Below are positions 22,001 to 32,048 of a DNA stretch of 64,000 nt, one piece after another. How positions within the stretch are numbered: the stretch's first letter is position 1; each line of letters opens with the position of its first letter. The notes under the pieces are model-generated. The model was not told the origin of the DNA. It did not search any database and worked only from the letters and a program-made list of their open reading frames with translations. Source of the stretch: Valencia hispanica (Eukaryota; Chordata; Actinopteri; Cyprinodontiformes; Valenciidae); NCBI GenBank assembly GCA_963556495.2, contig OY747714.1, positions 52,389,541 through 52,453,540 on the forward strand, read 5' to 3'. The translations under genes and the position numbers were made by a program.

Positions 22001-24467
22001 CAGGGGTTACTGTCATTGGAGAATTGGTAAGTCTTTCCACTGTTGCAAACACAGCCCGTGCATTACTAATGTTTCTGTTAATGATTTCAGACAAGAACAA
22101 TTCCCTATCTTCTTTTAAAGATAACTGATATCTGTTCAGTCTCTCTTTGTAGATCTTATAGTGAACCTGGAGTCGAGTTTTCATTTTCTCTCAGCTCGTC
22201 GACACTCCCTTTTTTCACTATGTACCAGTGGATCACTACTTTCACTTTAGTCAGAGCAATGAAATCAATGATGTCTGAGATTACCAGCTTATTTACTGAG
22301 TTGGAGTTGGGAGATGAGGGGGATGAGGTGGGAGGGTAAATAAGTTTAAAGGTTTCAACTGAACTGTCCCAGAGAAAACGTTTTTTTATAGTTATCTCAC
22401 TGGGGTTATATATTTTAGCAGAGATGATACTTTCAAAGAAAACACAGAAATGGTCAGATAATGCAATATCAATTACTGAGATGTCAGATATAGTTAAACC
22501 TTTGTAGATAATTAATTCCAGAGTGTGTTCTCTATTGTGTGTTGGTTGTTTGACATGCTGGGTCAGGCTGAAGTTATGAAGAGTATCACTTAATGTTTTT
22601 GCTAGTCAAGCCTGGGGGTTGTCGGTATGTATGTTGAAGTCCCCCACAATGATTAATTGGTCATCATCGATACATTTTATGGAAAGAAGGTCGCTGAAAT
22701 CATTAAAGAAGTTAGAGTTAAGTTTTGGGGGTTTATATAACTTACAAATATAGCTTTTTTAGACTCATTTATCTGGGTGGCTAGGAATTTAAAAGAGTCA
22801 AATATGCCCAGGGATACCTTTTTAAAGTTCATTGAGTTGTGAAAGATTGTGGCTACACCTCCACCTTGTCTGTGTTTCCTGCTCTTGCTTAAGAAATTGT
22901 AATTTGGAGTAGATTCTATCAATACAGATGTTTCATTATTTACCTCTAGCCAGGTTTCTGATAAAAAAGGGGCATGTATTTTATGTTCAGTAATGAATTC
23001 ATTGATTAGGACTGACTTTCCTGGTAAAGACCTAATATTTAACAAAGCCAACTTAAGTGATTTGATAATTGGTAGCTGAAACTTCTGACAGGTGATCAGT
23101 TTGAAATTGTTTCATTTTAAGTGCGTTTGGCTTTAATTTTTGGTTTTCTCTTGCTAATAATGACTTGAATAATTTTTTCGGGGTGGCTGGACAACTGCTG
23201 GGAGACGCCGGGAGTGGGATTACTGTCCGGTTCCCTCGCACATCAGATGTCTGTGATTACCAGTTCAGGCATGGGCAGAGTACATCCAGTGTTAGTCCCA
23301 GAGCCCTGATGTAGTCCAAGTTTCGGTGTTAGTTGTGATCCAATTCTAATATGTGCTTTCAGTTTATCTGAGAAATCTCTAAACGGAGAGTCATTAGGTT
23401 TCGATGAGTCTGATGAAATTAGGACACTTACTGGAAGTGTTTGTTCTCTGTCAGTCTGTGCAGCTGTCTGGGATGATGTAATCTTCACTTTGTCTGTGTC
23501 AGGAAAAATTTGTTCTCTGATAGTATCCACAGGCTGTGCTTCGAGGTCAGCTCTTGGGTGTTTAGTCAGATAACAGAAAATATTTTAGGTCAAAAGTCTC
23601 CGTCCAGCTCTATTAAGGTAACGGTCATTTGACTTGAACAAGTGCTTTGCACATCTAAATATTTTAAAGGTACTAATAAATGGGATCGATTTTTCAACAG
23701 ATTGTCTCTTCAACCATTTATTGAGCATGCGAAGTCTACTGTACCTTTCATCATTTCCTTCAGGGACTGGTCCGCTGTTAAAGATGTTTATTTTAAGTCC
23801 ACCAAGTCTCTGTAGCAGATCAAGGAAGTCTGATTTTCAGAATTATTTTGGCTACATCATTTGATCCTGCATGGATAACAAGCTTTTCCAGCTTAGGGTG
23901 TTGTTCTAGAATCGTCTAGATTTTTTCTGATATTTCTCTCACTGTGTTCTTGGGGCAGCTGATAATGCTAGTGTTCAGGCAGACCTGTGAAGACGCCTTT
24001 GCAGTAATCAATCCAACTAAAGATAAACGCATGGATGAGTTTTTCTAGGTCCTGTTGTGACATCAGTCCTTTAATCCTAGAAATGTTCTTCAGGTGATAG
24101 AAGGCTGACCTTGTTATTGCCTTTATGTGACCCTGGAGGTTCAGGTCTGAGTCCATTACTACACCTAGATTTCAGGCCTGATCAGTAGTTTCTAGCTGTA
24201 TTAACTGAAGCTGTGTGCTGATTGTTGATCGTTCCTCTTTAGGTCCAAAAGTAAATATTTCTGTTTTGTTTCTGATCAGCTGGAGAAAGTTACTGACTGA
24301 TTCGTGTCTGTTTTCTGTCCACAGAGGTAAAGGTGGAGAAGAAGACGTTTCAGGCAAGTTCAGGACCTGCAGTGTTATGTGGGTTCGGTGTGGTTCTGGG
24401 TCTGCTCGGTGTGGCTGTTGGGACCTTCTTCTTCGTTAAAGGGATCCGGGAGAATGGCCGACGCTGA
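19056..24467 (+). CDS. MHC class II alpha chain, four exons, intact
   Basis: Alpha subunit of the class II peptide-presenting heterodimer. Exons are 19056-19110 (leader), 19217-19462 (alpha-1), 19756-20037 (alpha-2, Ig C1) and 24325-24467 (connecting peptide, transmembrane and tail). All are GT-AG and phase 1, giving 726 nt and 241 aa. The leader is [17 protein letters not shown]; a second ATG at 19062 is an alternative start. Alpha-1 has the fish-type Cys pair (C29 and C82). Alpha-2 has C123 (ICHVSGFYP) and C179 ([10 protein letters not shown]) with the Ig Trp. The helix lies at about 208-232 with the usual Gly-rich pattern, then a short basic tail ending GRR. Intron 3 (4.3 kb) contains an antisense LINE. 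No stop or frameshift is seen. I do not name the locus (DAA, DBA or other). Confidence 0.92.
20096..23965 (-). mobile_element. LINE family B (L2/CR1-like), antisense in MHC II alpha intron 3
   Basis: A nearly full-length but decayed element. The 3' end at about 20096 has the plus-strand sequence AGGCAAGGCAATTTTATTTG, the tail shared with the copy at 53068-56655. The RT region is 20700-21800 ([32 protein letters not shown]). The endonuclease is 22200-23050 ([28 protein letters not shown]). ORF1 is 23050-23960, including an esterase-like LVIHAGSND block near 23870. Several stops and frameshifts make it non-functional. It is antisense to the host gene. Confidence 0.85.
23975..24285 (-). mobile_element. 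Second, partial copy of the LINE B RT region
   Basis: Repeats 20735-21045 in the same orientation with high identity (encoding [20 protein letters not shown] and the following [20 protein letters not shown]). It abuts the ORF1 end of the larger copy and stops about 40 bases before alpha exon 4. Confidence 0.85.
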
Positions 24468-24937
24468 TTGATACAAGGACTTTCTCTGTGTTGCTGTGCT
24501 GGTGACAGGAGGACATTGTTTTGATCCCAACACTTTGTCTCTCATCATGGATTCATCTGAGACTCTGATTAGTGCAATCAATATTAATACTTCTGGTGTC
24601 ATATGTTGGATTATTATGGGCACTATGGTCCTGATTCTTCAATAGAGATCTGACTGAAATAATGTCTGTCTAATGTTCTGGAGCCAATGTTTCTCTGGAA
24701 CGGTTCACAATGTCACATTGATGTGTTATCAAAGACAGTGAATTTGCTGCTTCTAGAATCAAACATGCTCTCAGACTGGTGATAACACTGTTCTGATTCA
24801 ATTTTAATTAAAAGCTTTATCTTGATGGACATCTTGACTTTTGATGTCATGTTTTCAGTATTATATGAGAACCTGTTTTCCATTTGTTTTACAGTAAAGC
24901 TTTAAATATACCGTATGTTAGTTAAAATGAATTCTAG

Positions 24938-25085
24938 TAACTTTGTTTTCTTTCAGTGTTTTTCTCTCCATAGAAGCTACACCTGGTCTGGTATCCTGCT
25001 TAGCTACAATGTTGGACGGGGGGCATCGACTGGGATGATCCTCCCAGTAACTGAACATCCTCCGTGTCCTGTTATCAACTTTTTA
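24938..25085 (+). mobile_element. L2 (family A) 3' UTR fragment
   Basis: The reverse complement of part of 42800-42960, including CATCGACTGGGATGATCCTC. It lies between the alpha 3' UTR and the right inverted-repeat arm. Non-coding. Confidence 0.8.
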
Positions 25086-26129
25086 CTTTCTTTAATATAA
25101 AAAGTACTCTTATATCAGTTGTTGTGCCACAGATTGGTAGGATTTGGCTATGAATAATTATGAATAATTGCTTAGGGCAATTATTAAGATTTATAATTTT
25201 ATGTAAAAATTACCACGTTTGGGGCACCACCTGGATTCCAGGAATATCAATAGCCAAATTGTTCAGTCTCAGTTTATGATTACCTGCCTGATAAGGCTGA
25301 GATAATTAAACAATAGATGAAGGAATAAATTCTTGGCGTTCTTTGAACAGCAAGTTACTACACAAGTAGGTGAAATAACGGTTTTCCAAAATACAAGAGT
25401 TAATTACAAAAAGAATTCAACTTTCAGTTAAAATGCTTTAATCAACAAACTCACCAAACTAGTAACACATAACTAAACCACTAAGAAAAGCATAATTATA
25501 ATAAAACTAACACCCAAAAGTAAACAGTAAAAGTGATAAATATGCAAAGAAGTAGAAACAATAACCAATAAATTGATAATGATGTCACAGTTCAGAATGA
25601 ATATGTTGCTTAAAGACCAAGTTTTGGAAATGAAGCTAAATTAGGTTTAAACTAATTGTGGTTAGTTTAAGACTAATCAGCACCTTCTGGTTTGTTGTCA
25701 AACCACCAATTCACAATGCAAAGCAGAAGGGAAGGGAAACATCCCTTTGGAAGAATTAATGTTTCATTAAACCATTTGCTGAATTAGAAATCAATAACCT
25801 TTAGAGAATTGATTCTGTTTTATGGATCGGTCACCGCAGTGATTGATCTAATTTAGTATTTAGACTTTATGTTGACGTTAACAGCCATTCCAATTATGTT
25901 GATCTAAATTAGGATTTTGACTTACCAAGAAGGCAGTTTCAAAAATGACTTAAAAGATTAGTTTTAGTGTTTAGTGTTTTAAACTATCTGTTTTAAAGTC
26001 AATCTCTATTTTGAATACCATTAATGGCAGTCTTTATTGTTCATGAAACCAAGCAGTCAATGGCGGGCCCACGTGGTTCGCTAGAGCATGTAGCTTACAG
26101 CTAACTCACGTGGTGCTGCTTAAAGTCGC

Positions 26130-26660
26130 TCTGGTTCAATTCTATTCTATTCAGTTTATTTATATAGCGCCAATTCACAACAGATGTCATCTCAAGGCAC
26201 TTAACAAGAAGTAATTTAAATTCATTTAAACAAAAATTTCAATCAGTTAAAGAGTTTCCAATTTAAGGAATCCCAGCAGATTGCGTCAGTCATTGGCGTG
26301 AGGTTGGGCCCTGTTGATGCAGACTTTCCAACCACAGCAATCCTTCAGCAATCCCTCATACTGAGCAAGGATGTAGCGACGGTGGAGAGGAAAAACTCCC
26401 CTTTAACAGGAAGAAACCTCCAACAGAACCAGGCTCAGTAGGAGCAGCCATCTGCCACGACCGTCTGGGGGTTTGAGAAGACAGAGCAGAAACACAGAAG
26501 GAACAGAAGATCTGATATAAGAGAACTTTCTGTTACAGAAAGTAAAAAGTTGATAACAGGACACAGTGGATGTTCAGTTACTGGGAGGATCATCCCAGTC
26601 GATGCCCCCCGTCCAACAGGGCATTGCAGCCAAGCAGGATACCAGACCAGGTATATCCTG
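26130..26660 (-). mobile_element. L2 (family A) 3' end insertion
   Basis: Carries the L2 3' UTR from the tail (TTTATTTATATAGCGCCAAT) to a 5' truncation near AGACCAGGTATATC. It is inserted into the right arm after GCTCTGGTTCA. The sequence is nearly the same as 42400-42925. Confidence 0.85.
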
Positions 26661-26690
26661 GTCTGGTATATATAAATGTATGGTTCATTT

Positions 26691-27595
26691 CAGTGGCGGC
26701 TGGCCAATAGAGGGCGATAGGGCGCCGCCCCCCCAGTGTTTCCCAAGTTTTTTTGATTTTTTTAAAAATTTACAATAATCACATATTCTAAGTTAATTGT
26801 GAGTTTAAATTCGTAACAAAGTATCATATATAAAAATATATATCATTTTCGGAGAAAAAGCTCCCGCTGCTGAGCGGCTGGGGAGACAGAAAGATCGCCC
26901 CAAGCAGTGCAGCAGCCAGCCAATTACCGACAAGAAATTCCCACATAGCAACAGGAATTTATCCAATCAGCGTCTTTGATTCGGACTCATGAAGGGCGAT
27001 AGAGAAATCGCCCCAATGCTGGTGTGAGGGCGGGCAAGATATCTGGTGGTGACATTGGCAGTGTGATTTCTCTGCCACAAGGGGGCGCTGCTGTAAGCTT
27101 TGTGTGTACATTTTTTGTGTAAACCTAATAAGTTATTTGTTTCTAGTTTGGTTCTGAACTTGTTTGTGCAATATTGTATTTATGTTTAGAAAAAGAATGC
27201 CTCAAGTTGTTAATATTGGCATTAAAATAATCAGTATTTCACATAGTACTGGTATCCAGCCGTTTATGTTCAATTGTTTTGGGATGATTATTGAAAATGA
27301 CTTGATAAGCTATATGCACAGCTCCACTACTTCCTGAACTAAGAAAAACCCTTTTATTTCCTGTCTGTCAAACTGATTAATCCAGGTGTGTCTGACCTCA
27401 GTAGTCACAACAACAATGGTCAGACACACCTGGATTAATCAGTTTGTCCAATGATGTAAGACAGGAAATAATAGATCTGTACTTAGTTGAGGAAATAGTG
27501 GAGTTGTGCACAAAGCTCAGAAAGCACAAGTTTGATTTAAAAAAAGAGAAAAAAAGCACAGCCCCACCAAGAATATTTTTCACCAGCCGCCACTG
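26691..27595. mobile_element. Non-autonomous hAT-like DNA transposon
   Basis: Perfect terminal inverted repeats CAGTGGCGGCTGG (26691-26703) and CCAGCCGCCACTG (27583-27595), flanked by an exact 8-bp target duplication GTTCATTT (26683-26690 and 27596-27603). The 8-bp duplication and a CAG terminus are hAT characters. About 905 bp, no transposase frame. Internal stem: 27370-27397 pairs with 27418-27445. Confidence 0.9.
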
Positions 27596-28289
27596 GTTCA
27601 TTTATTAAACACCAAACAAAGGAAAACTGTTGGATTGAGTAACTCCGGTTGCAGGATATAAAACGACTTTCCATCGGAAACCTCAAAAATCACTGTTTAA
27701 ACCTCCAGGCCGAATGTCCTGTTTGTAACCAAACAATAAATGAAATCTTACACAAGGTAACGAATCAAAGTGAAACAAACAACCCATAAATCTTGTTTAT
27801 GCTGAACTAATCTCGCCTCTGCCCAGACAGACCTTATTGAACGGTTAAAGTTCTCCAAGTTGCTCCGTTAATGATGGGGGAAGCTAAACAACGTTAGCCG
27901 GCAGGCTAAAAATAGCTGCGGTCGGTTAGCAGTGGGAGGCCTTATGGCTGTTGGGGTGCAGGTAGCCTTTAGCTGGGACGTCGGGTCGTCCTCTCTGGCT
28001 TGGCTAAACAGCGATCAGCTCCACCTTCCTTCACTGACACAGTATCTTTTTCTGCCGCTTTCCAGCACAGCATTCATTCCACATAGGCTTCAGTTTGGAC
28101 ACGGCTCTGCGGCATGCAGTAGCTTGTTAGCAGTCCCTTCCTCACTGCAGCGTCTGTAATTCAGAAAGCTTCTGCAGGGCTCAGGCCAGAACAGTGGGGT
28201 TTGTCCCATCAGTAGTTTTGCGATTCACCTGATTGATCAGCAGTCTTTGTCGTCCTTGGAGTGAGTTTCTCCCAGAAACTCACATCCTT

Positions 28290-28545
28290 TCCTCTCGCCA
28301 GCGAAGTTTCTGACTAAGCAAATCAGGCTGAATTGTGTTACATGTACTGGAGAAATCACAGAACATGATCCTCACAGCATCGCTGCCTACTTTGTTCAGA
28401 TGACAGTGGGTTGGTTGAAGCGGGTAGATGATAGCATCTTCAAGGCCAACTCCACGATAATAAGTAAAGTGCAAGGGGTCCTGATATGTTCTTGTATGCT
28501 TACTCAGATGGGCCAATAGGAGACTTTCTAGAACCTTCATGTTGT
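28290..28545 (-). pseudogene. Rex1/CR1-like LINE RT fragment
   Basis: Encodes a palm-region piece (AVRIMFCDFSSTCNTIQPDL) preceded by LEDAIIYPLQPTHCHLNKVG, characteristic of the fish jockey/CR1 (Rex1-like) RTs. It is probably part of the element whose upstream section is at 29135-30256. Confidence 0.65.
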
Positions 28546-28554
28546 GGGATGTAT

Positions 28555-28860
28555 GGGCAACAGTTCTAGAGATGATGTAAACTTCACTTTGTCCGTCGGG
28601 AAATGTTTCTTCTCTGATAGTATCCACAGTCCGTGCTTCGAGGTCAGCTCTTGGGTGTTTAGTCAGATAATTCAATTCAATTCAATTCAGTGTATTTTTT
28701 TAGCGCCAATTCACAACAGATGTCATCTCAAGGCACTTAACAAGAAGTCATTTCAATACATTTATACAAACATATAACAGAAAATATTTGAGGTCAACAT
28801 TCTCAGTCCAGCTCTATTAAGATAATGGTCATTTGACTTGAACAAGTGCTTTGCACATCC
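28555..28860 (-). mobile_element. LINE B ORF1 fragment split by a short L2 tail
   Basis: 28555-28672 and 28776-28860 match 23470-23650 (LINE B ORF1 region). Between them is a 100-base L2 family A tail (28673-28775, including TTAGCGCCAATTCACAACAG) flanked by ATAA on both sides, a probable short target duplication. Confidence 0.75.
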
Positions 28861-29125
28861 CAGTATTCAGCGTTTACAGATTGCACAAAATGCTGCAGCC
28901 CGTCTGCTGTTGGGTAGGGGTCGTCGTCACCATATTACTCCTGTGTTGGCATCTCTCCACTGGCTTCCTGTCAAGTTTAGGATTCATTTTAAAATCCTGT
29001 TGCTTTGTTTCAAAGCGCTGCATGGCCTAGCTCCTTCATGCTTGACTGAGCTTTTATTCAGGCATGGTCCTACTAGGGCTCTGAGATCTTCTTCCCAACA
29101 ACTCTGGGTTGTGCCATCTCTTTGC
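28861..29125 (+). mobile_element. LINE RT C-terminal fragment
   Basis: Encodes LQIAQNAAARLLLGRGRRHH and LHWLPVKFRIHFKILLLCFK, the conserved C-terminal segment after the RT domain in L2/CR1-group elements. Truncated at both ends. Confidence 0.7.
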
Positions 29126-29134
29126 ACTGGCTTT

Positions 29135-30256
29135 TCATTGCAGCTGAGCATTATTCTCTGCCTTTGCTTTTATCTTTTCTTTGTGCTCTACACAGGCCTT
29201 CAGGACTCTGGGGCTGACACCATCTGGACCTGCAGCCTTGTTCTGGTTCAGTTTCTCCAGCTGCCTCTTCAACTGAGTTTTAGAGACAGACAAGTGGGAG
29301 GGGGAGAAAAAGGGGGTAGCAGCATTTCCTGACTTGGTTGAGGACAAACTTGTGGAATCAGAAGAGTCCATGGCTGAGGTGAAGGATAAAACATCCGAGG
29401 TGTAACAGGAAAGCTGTTGATCAGAGGAGAGTGGGTTGTCTGTTTGGCTAGGAATAGGAGAGGGGGATGCTGAGCTAGTTCCTGAACTGAACCCGTTGAA
29501 GAATATGTTCAGTTCATTGGCTCTGTCCAGACTTCCATCTATCCAATTCTTCCTGCCCTTAAAGCCTGTGATCTTTCTCATTCCTGACCAGACATCTCTG
29601 ATATTGTTCCTCTGTAGTTTGTTCTCCAGCTTCTTCCTGTATGCCTCCTTGCTGTCTCTGATCTTGACCTTAAGTTGCTTCTGTATACTCCTCAGTAATT
29701 CCCTGTCTCCCTCCCTGAAGGCTCTTTTTTTCTTGTTTAGCAGTTCCTTCAAGTCACTGGTGATCCAGGGTTTGTTATTAGGGAAGCATCTCACTGTTCT
29801 GGTGGGGATGATGTTGTCCAGACAGAAGTTTATATAGCCAGTCACACACTCAGTCATGGCATTAATGTCCTCTCCATGTGCTTGGCAAAGAGTCATCCAG
29901 TTTGTAGACTCAAAACAACCCTGCAGGGCTTCTTCAGCTTCATGTGGCCATTTTCTCACAGTTCTTTTTGTAACAGGTTGCGTCTGAACAAGTGGTTTAT
30001 ATTCTGAGCAGAAAAAAATAAGATTGTGATCTGATTGTCCCAGAGGAGGTCTTGGTTTGGACGTGTATGCATCCTTTACATTTGCATAAAACAAATCCAA
30101 GGTCTTGTTTTCTCTTGTGGAGCAGCTGGCAAACTGTTGAAATGTTGGAAGTGTAGTGGAGAGTGAGGCAGGATTAAAATCACCAGATATTGCCACAAAT
30201 GCATTGGGGTGCTGTGTCTGTAGCTTAGCAACAACGGAACTGATGACATCCCACAT
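29135..30256 (-). pseudogene. Rex1/CR1-like LINE ORF2, endonuclease C-terminus to RT N-terminus
   Basis: A 373-residue open frame: endonuclease end (ISGDFNPASL, SDHNLIFF), a long basic linker (TVRCFPNNKPWITSDLKELL, KLENKLQRNNIRDVW), then the RT entry motif (LNQNKAAGPDGVSPRVLKAC). The frame leaves the RT at VEHKEKIKAKAEN. No catalytic YADD is present. The clade call rests on motif resemblance. Confidence 0.75.
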
Positions 30257-30264
30257 TAAACAGG

Positions 30265-30530
30265 TTTCTAAGATTTCCTTCTTTCACCTCAGGAATATTG
30301 TTAAAATTAGAAACATCCTGTCCGGGAGTGATGCTGAGAAACTAGTCCATGCATTTGTTACCTCAAGGCTGGACTACTGTAATTCTTTACTATCAGGAAG
30401 TCCACAAAATGCCATTAAAAGCCTTCAGTTGATCCAAAATGCTGCAGCAAGAGTTCTGATGAATATTAAAAAGAGAGATCACATTTCTCCTGTTTTAGCT
30501 TCCCTTCATTGGCTCCCGATCCCCCACGTC
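30265..30530 (+). mobile_element. L2 (family A) RT C-terminal fragment, sense strand
   Basis: Matches the reverse complement of 43415-43680: [39 protein letters not shown], then LASLHWLP. It joins the Ty3/Gypsy fragment abruptly at about 30530. Confidence 0.85.
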
Positions 30531-32045
30531 GTAATTTCGTTCCGAAGCCGATAGACTTCTGGAAAAGAAAGCGCATGGGTGAATAACTCCCTTGGGGGTC
30601 CTCTGGCTTAATATAGCCCCTACTCCAGTGTTAGAGGCATCGACCTCCACTATGAACTGGCGTGTTGGATCTGGGGAATGGAGAATAGGTGCAGAAGTAA
30701 AAAGTGCTTTTAGCTTGGTGAAGGCTTGATCTGCTAGTTTGTTCCAGCAACACTTGTTCTTCGGTGATGTAAGCGAATGCAGGGGTGAAGCCACAGCACT
30801 GTAGTTCCTGATAAATCGATGGTAAAAGTTTGTGAATCCAAGAAACCTTTGAAGCTGTTTACGACTCTGAGGAATGAGCCAACCCTTAACCGCTGCCACC
30901 CTACAGGGGTCCATAGAGACACGATTTTTGAGAGATGACGAAACCTAAGAATGAAGTGGTAGACTGCTGAAATTCACACTTCTTCACCTTAACCAACAGG
31001 TTCTTAACCAACAGGTTATTCTGTAGGAGACAGAGGATGACAGCACGGACATGTTCCTGGTGTGTGGAAAGATCTTTAGAAAAGATTAGTATATCGTCCA
31101 GGTAGACATACACAAACTGACCAATCATGTCCCGCAGCACATCGTTCACCAGGGCTTGAAAAACAGCCAGTGCATTGGTTAAACCAAACGGCATGACCAG
31201 GTATTCATAGTGCCCTGTAGGGGTATTAAAAGCCGTTTTCCACTCGTCTCCTTCCCTGATCCGAACCAGGTGGTATGCGTTTCTGAGGTCTAGTTTAGTG
31301 AAAACCCTGGCTCCTTGAATTAGATCAAAGGCTGTATTCAAAAGAGGCAGAGGATATCTGTTCTTGACGGTGACTTCATTGAGTCCTCTATAGTCAATAC
31401 AGGGCCTAAGAGAGCCATCTTTCTTACCTACAAAGAAGAATCCAGCTCCTGCAGGGGATGAAGAAGGTAGGATGATGCCAGCCTGTAATGACTCCTCAAT
31501 ATACTTCTCCATCGCTTGATTCTCTGGAGCAGACAGGGAATAAAGACGTCCTCTGGGGGGAAAGGCACCAGGAAGAAGATCAATGGCACATTCATAGGGC
31601 CTATGAGGGGGAAGAGAGGAGGCACGGTGCTTGTTAAAAACCTCCTTGAGGTCGTGGTATTCTGGTGGAACCTTTGACAGGTCAGGAAAAACCTCCTGAA
31701 CCTCTGAGGGGTCTGACTAGGAGCATGAGCGGACAGCAAACACGTGCTAAGACACTGTGGAGACCAGGACTGCACCACACCTCTGTTCCAATCAATGTGG
31801 GGATTATGTTTCTTGAGCCATGACGCTCCAAAAATCACAGGAAGATCAGGGGACTTAATGATCAGAAAGGACACAGTTTCTTTATGGTTACCCCCTATGA
31901 TCACTCTGACAGGCTTTGTCTCGTGTGTTATGTGGTGAAGGACATGACCATCAATGGTGATCACATCTTGAGCCCTGGGGGAATGTTGTAATTTGATTCC
32001 CAGACTGTTGGCTAAATTATAATTCATAAACTCCGTGTCAGCTCC
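30531..32045 (-). mobile_element. Ty3/Gypsy LTR-retrotransposon pol remnant
   Basis: In minus-strand order: aspartic protease region at 32045-31740 (an SGADTE-like start, then VTIDGHVL and LPVIFGASWLKKHNPHIDW); RT at 31512-30950 ([32 protein letters not shown], the YVYLDDIL catalytic box); and the RT-RNase H connection at 30914-30540 ([30 protein letters not shown]). The domains sit in different frames separated by stops, so it is dead. Integrase, gag and clear LTRs are not seen. Confidence 0.88.
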
Positions 32046-32048
32046 AGA

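Larger units (their letters stand above)
25118..28048 (-). repeat. Right arm of the long inverted repeat flanking MHC class II alpha
   Basis: The reverse complement of the left arm, interrupted by an L2 tail (about 26130-26660) and a hAT element (26691-27595). Arm sequence resumes at 27604 with TTTATTAAACACCAAACAAA, exactly where the left arm predicts. Divergence between arms looks like scattered substitutions and small indels, so the duplication is not recent. Confidence 0.8.

Noticed and set aside
20096..24285. Reading the class II alpha gene as broken because a LINE separates exon 3 and exon 4
   Set aside because: The LINE is wholly intronic. Exon 3 donor and exon 4 acceptor are intact and in phase, giving a full-length 241-residue chain.
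27312..27510. MicroRNA gene in the hAT hairpin
   Set aside because: The stem is long and symmetric inside a transposon with clear termini. Without small-RNA data it is better treated as transposon structure.
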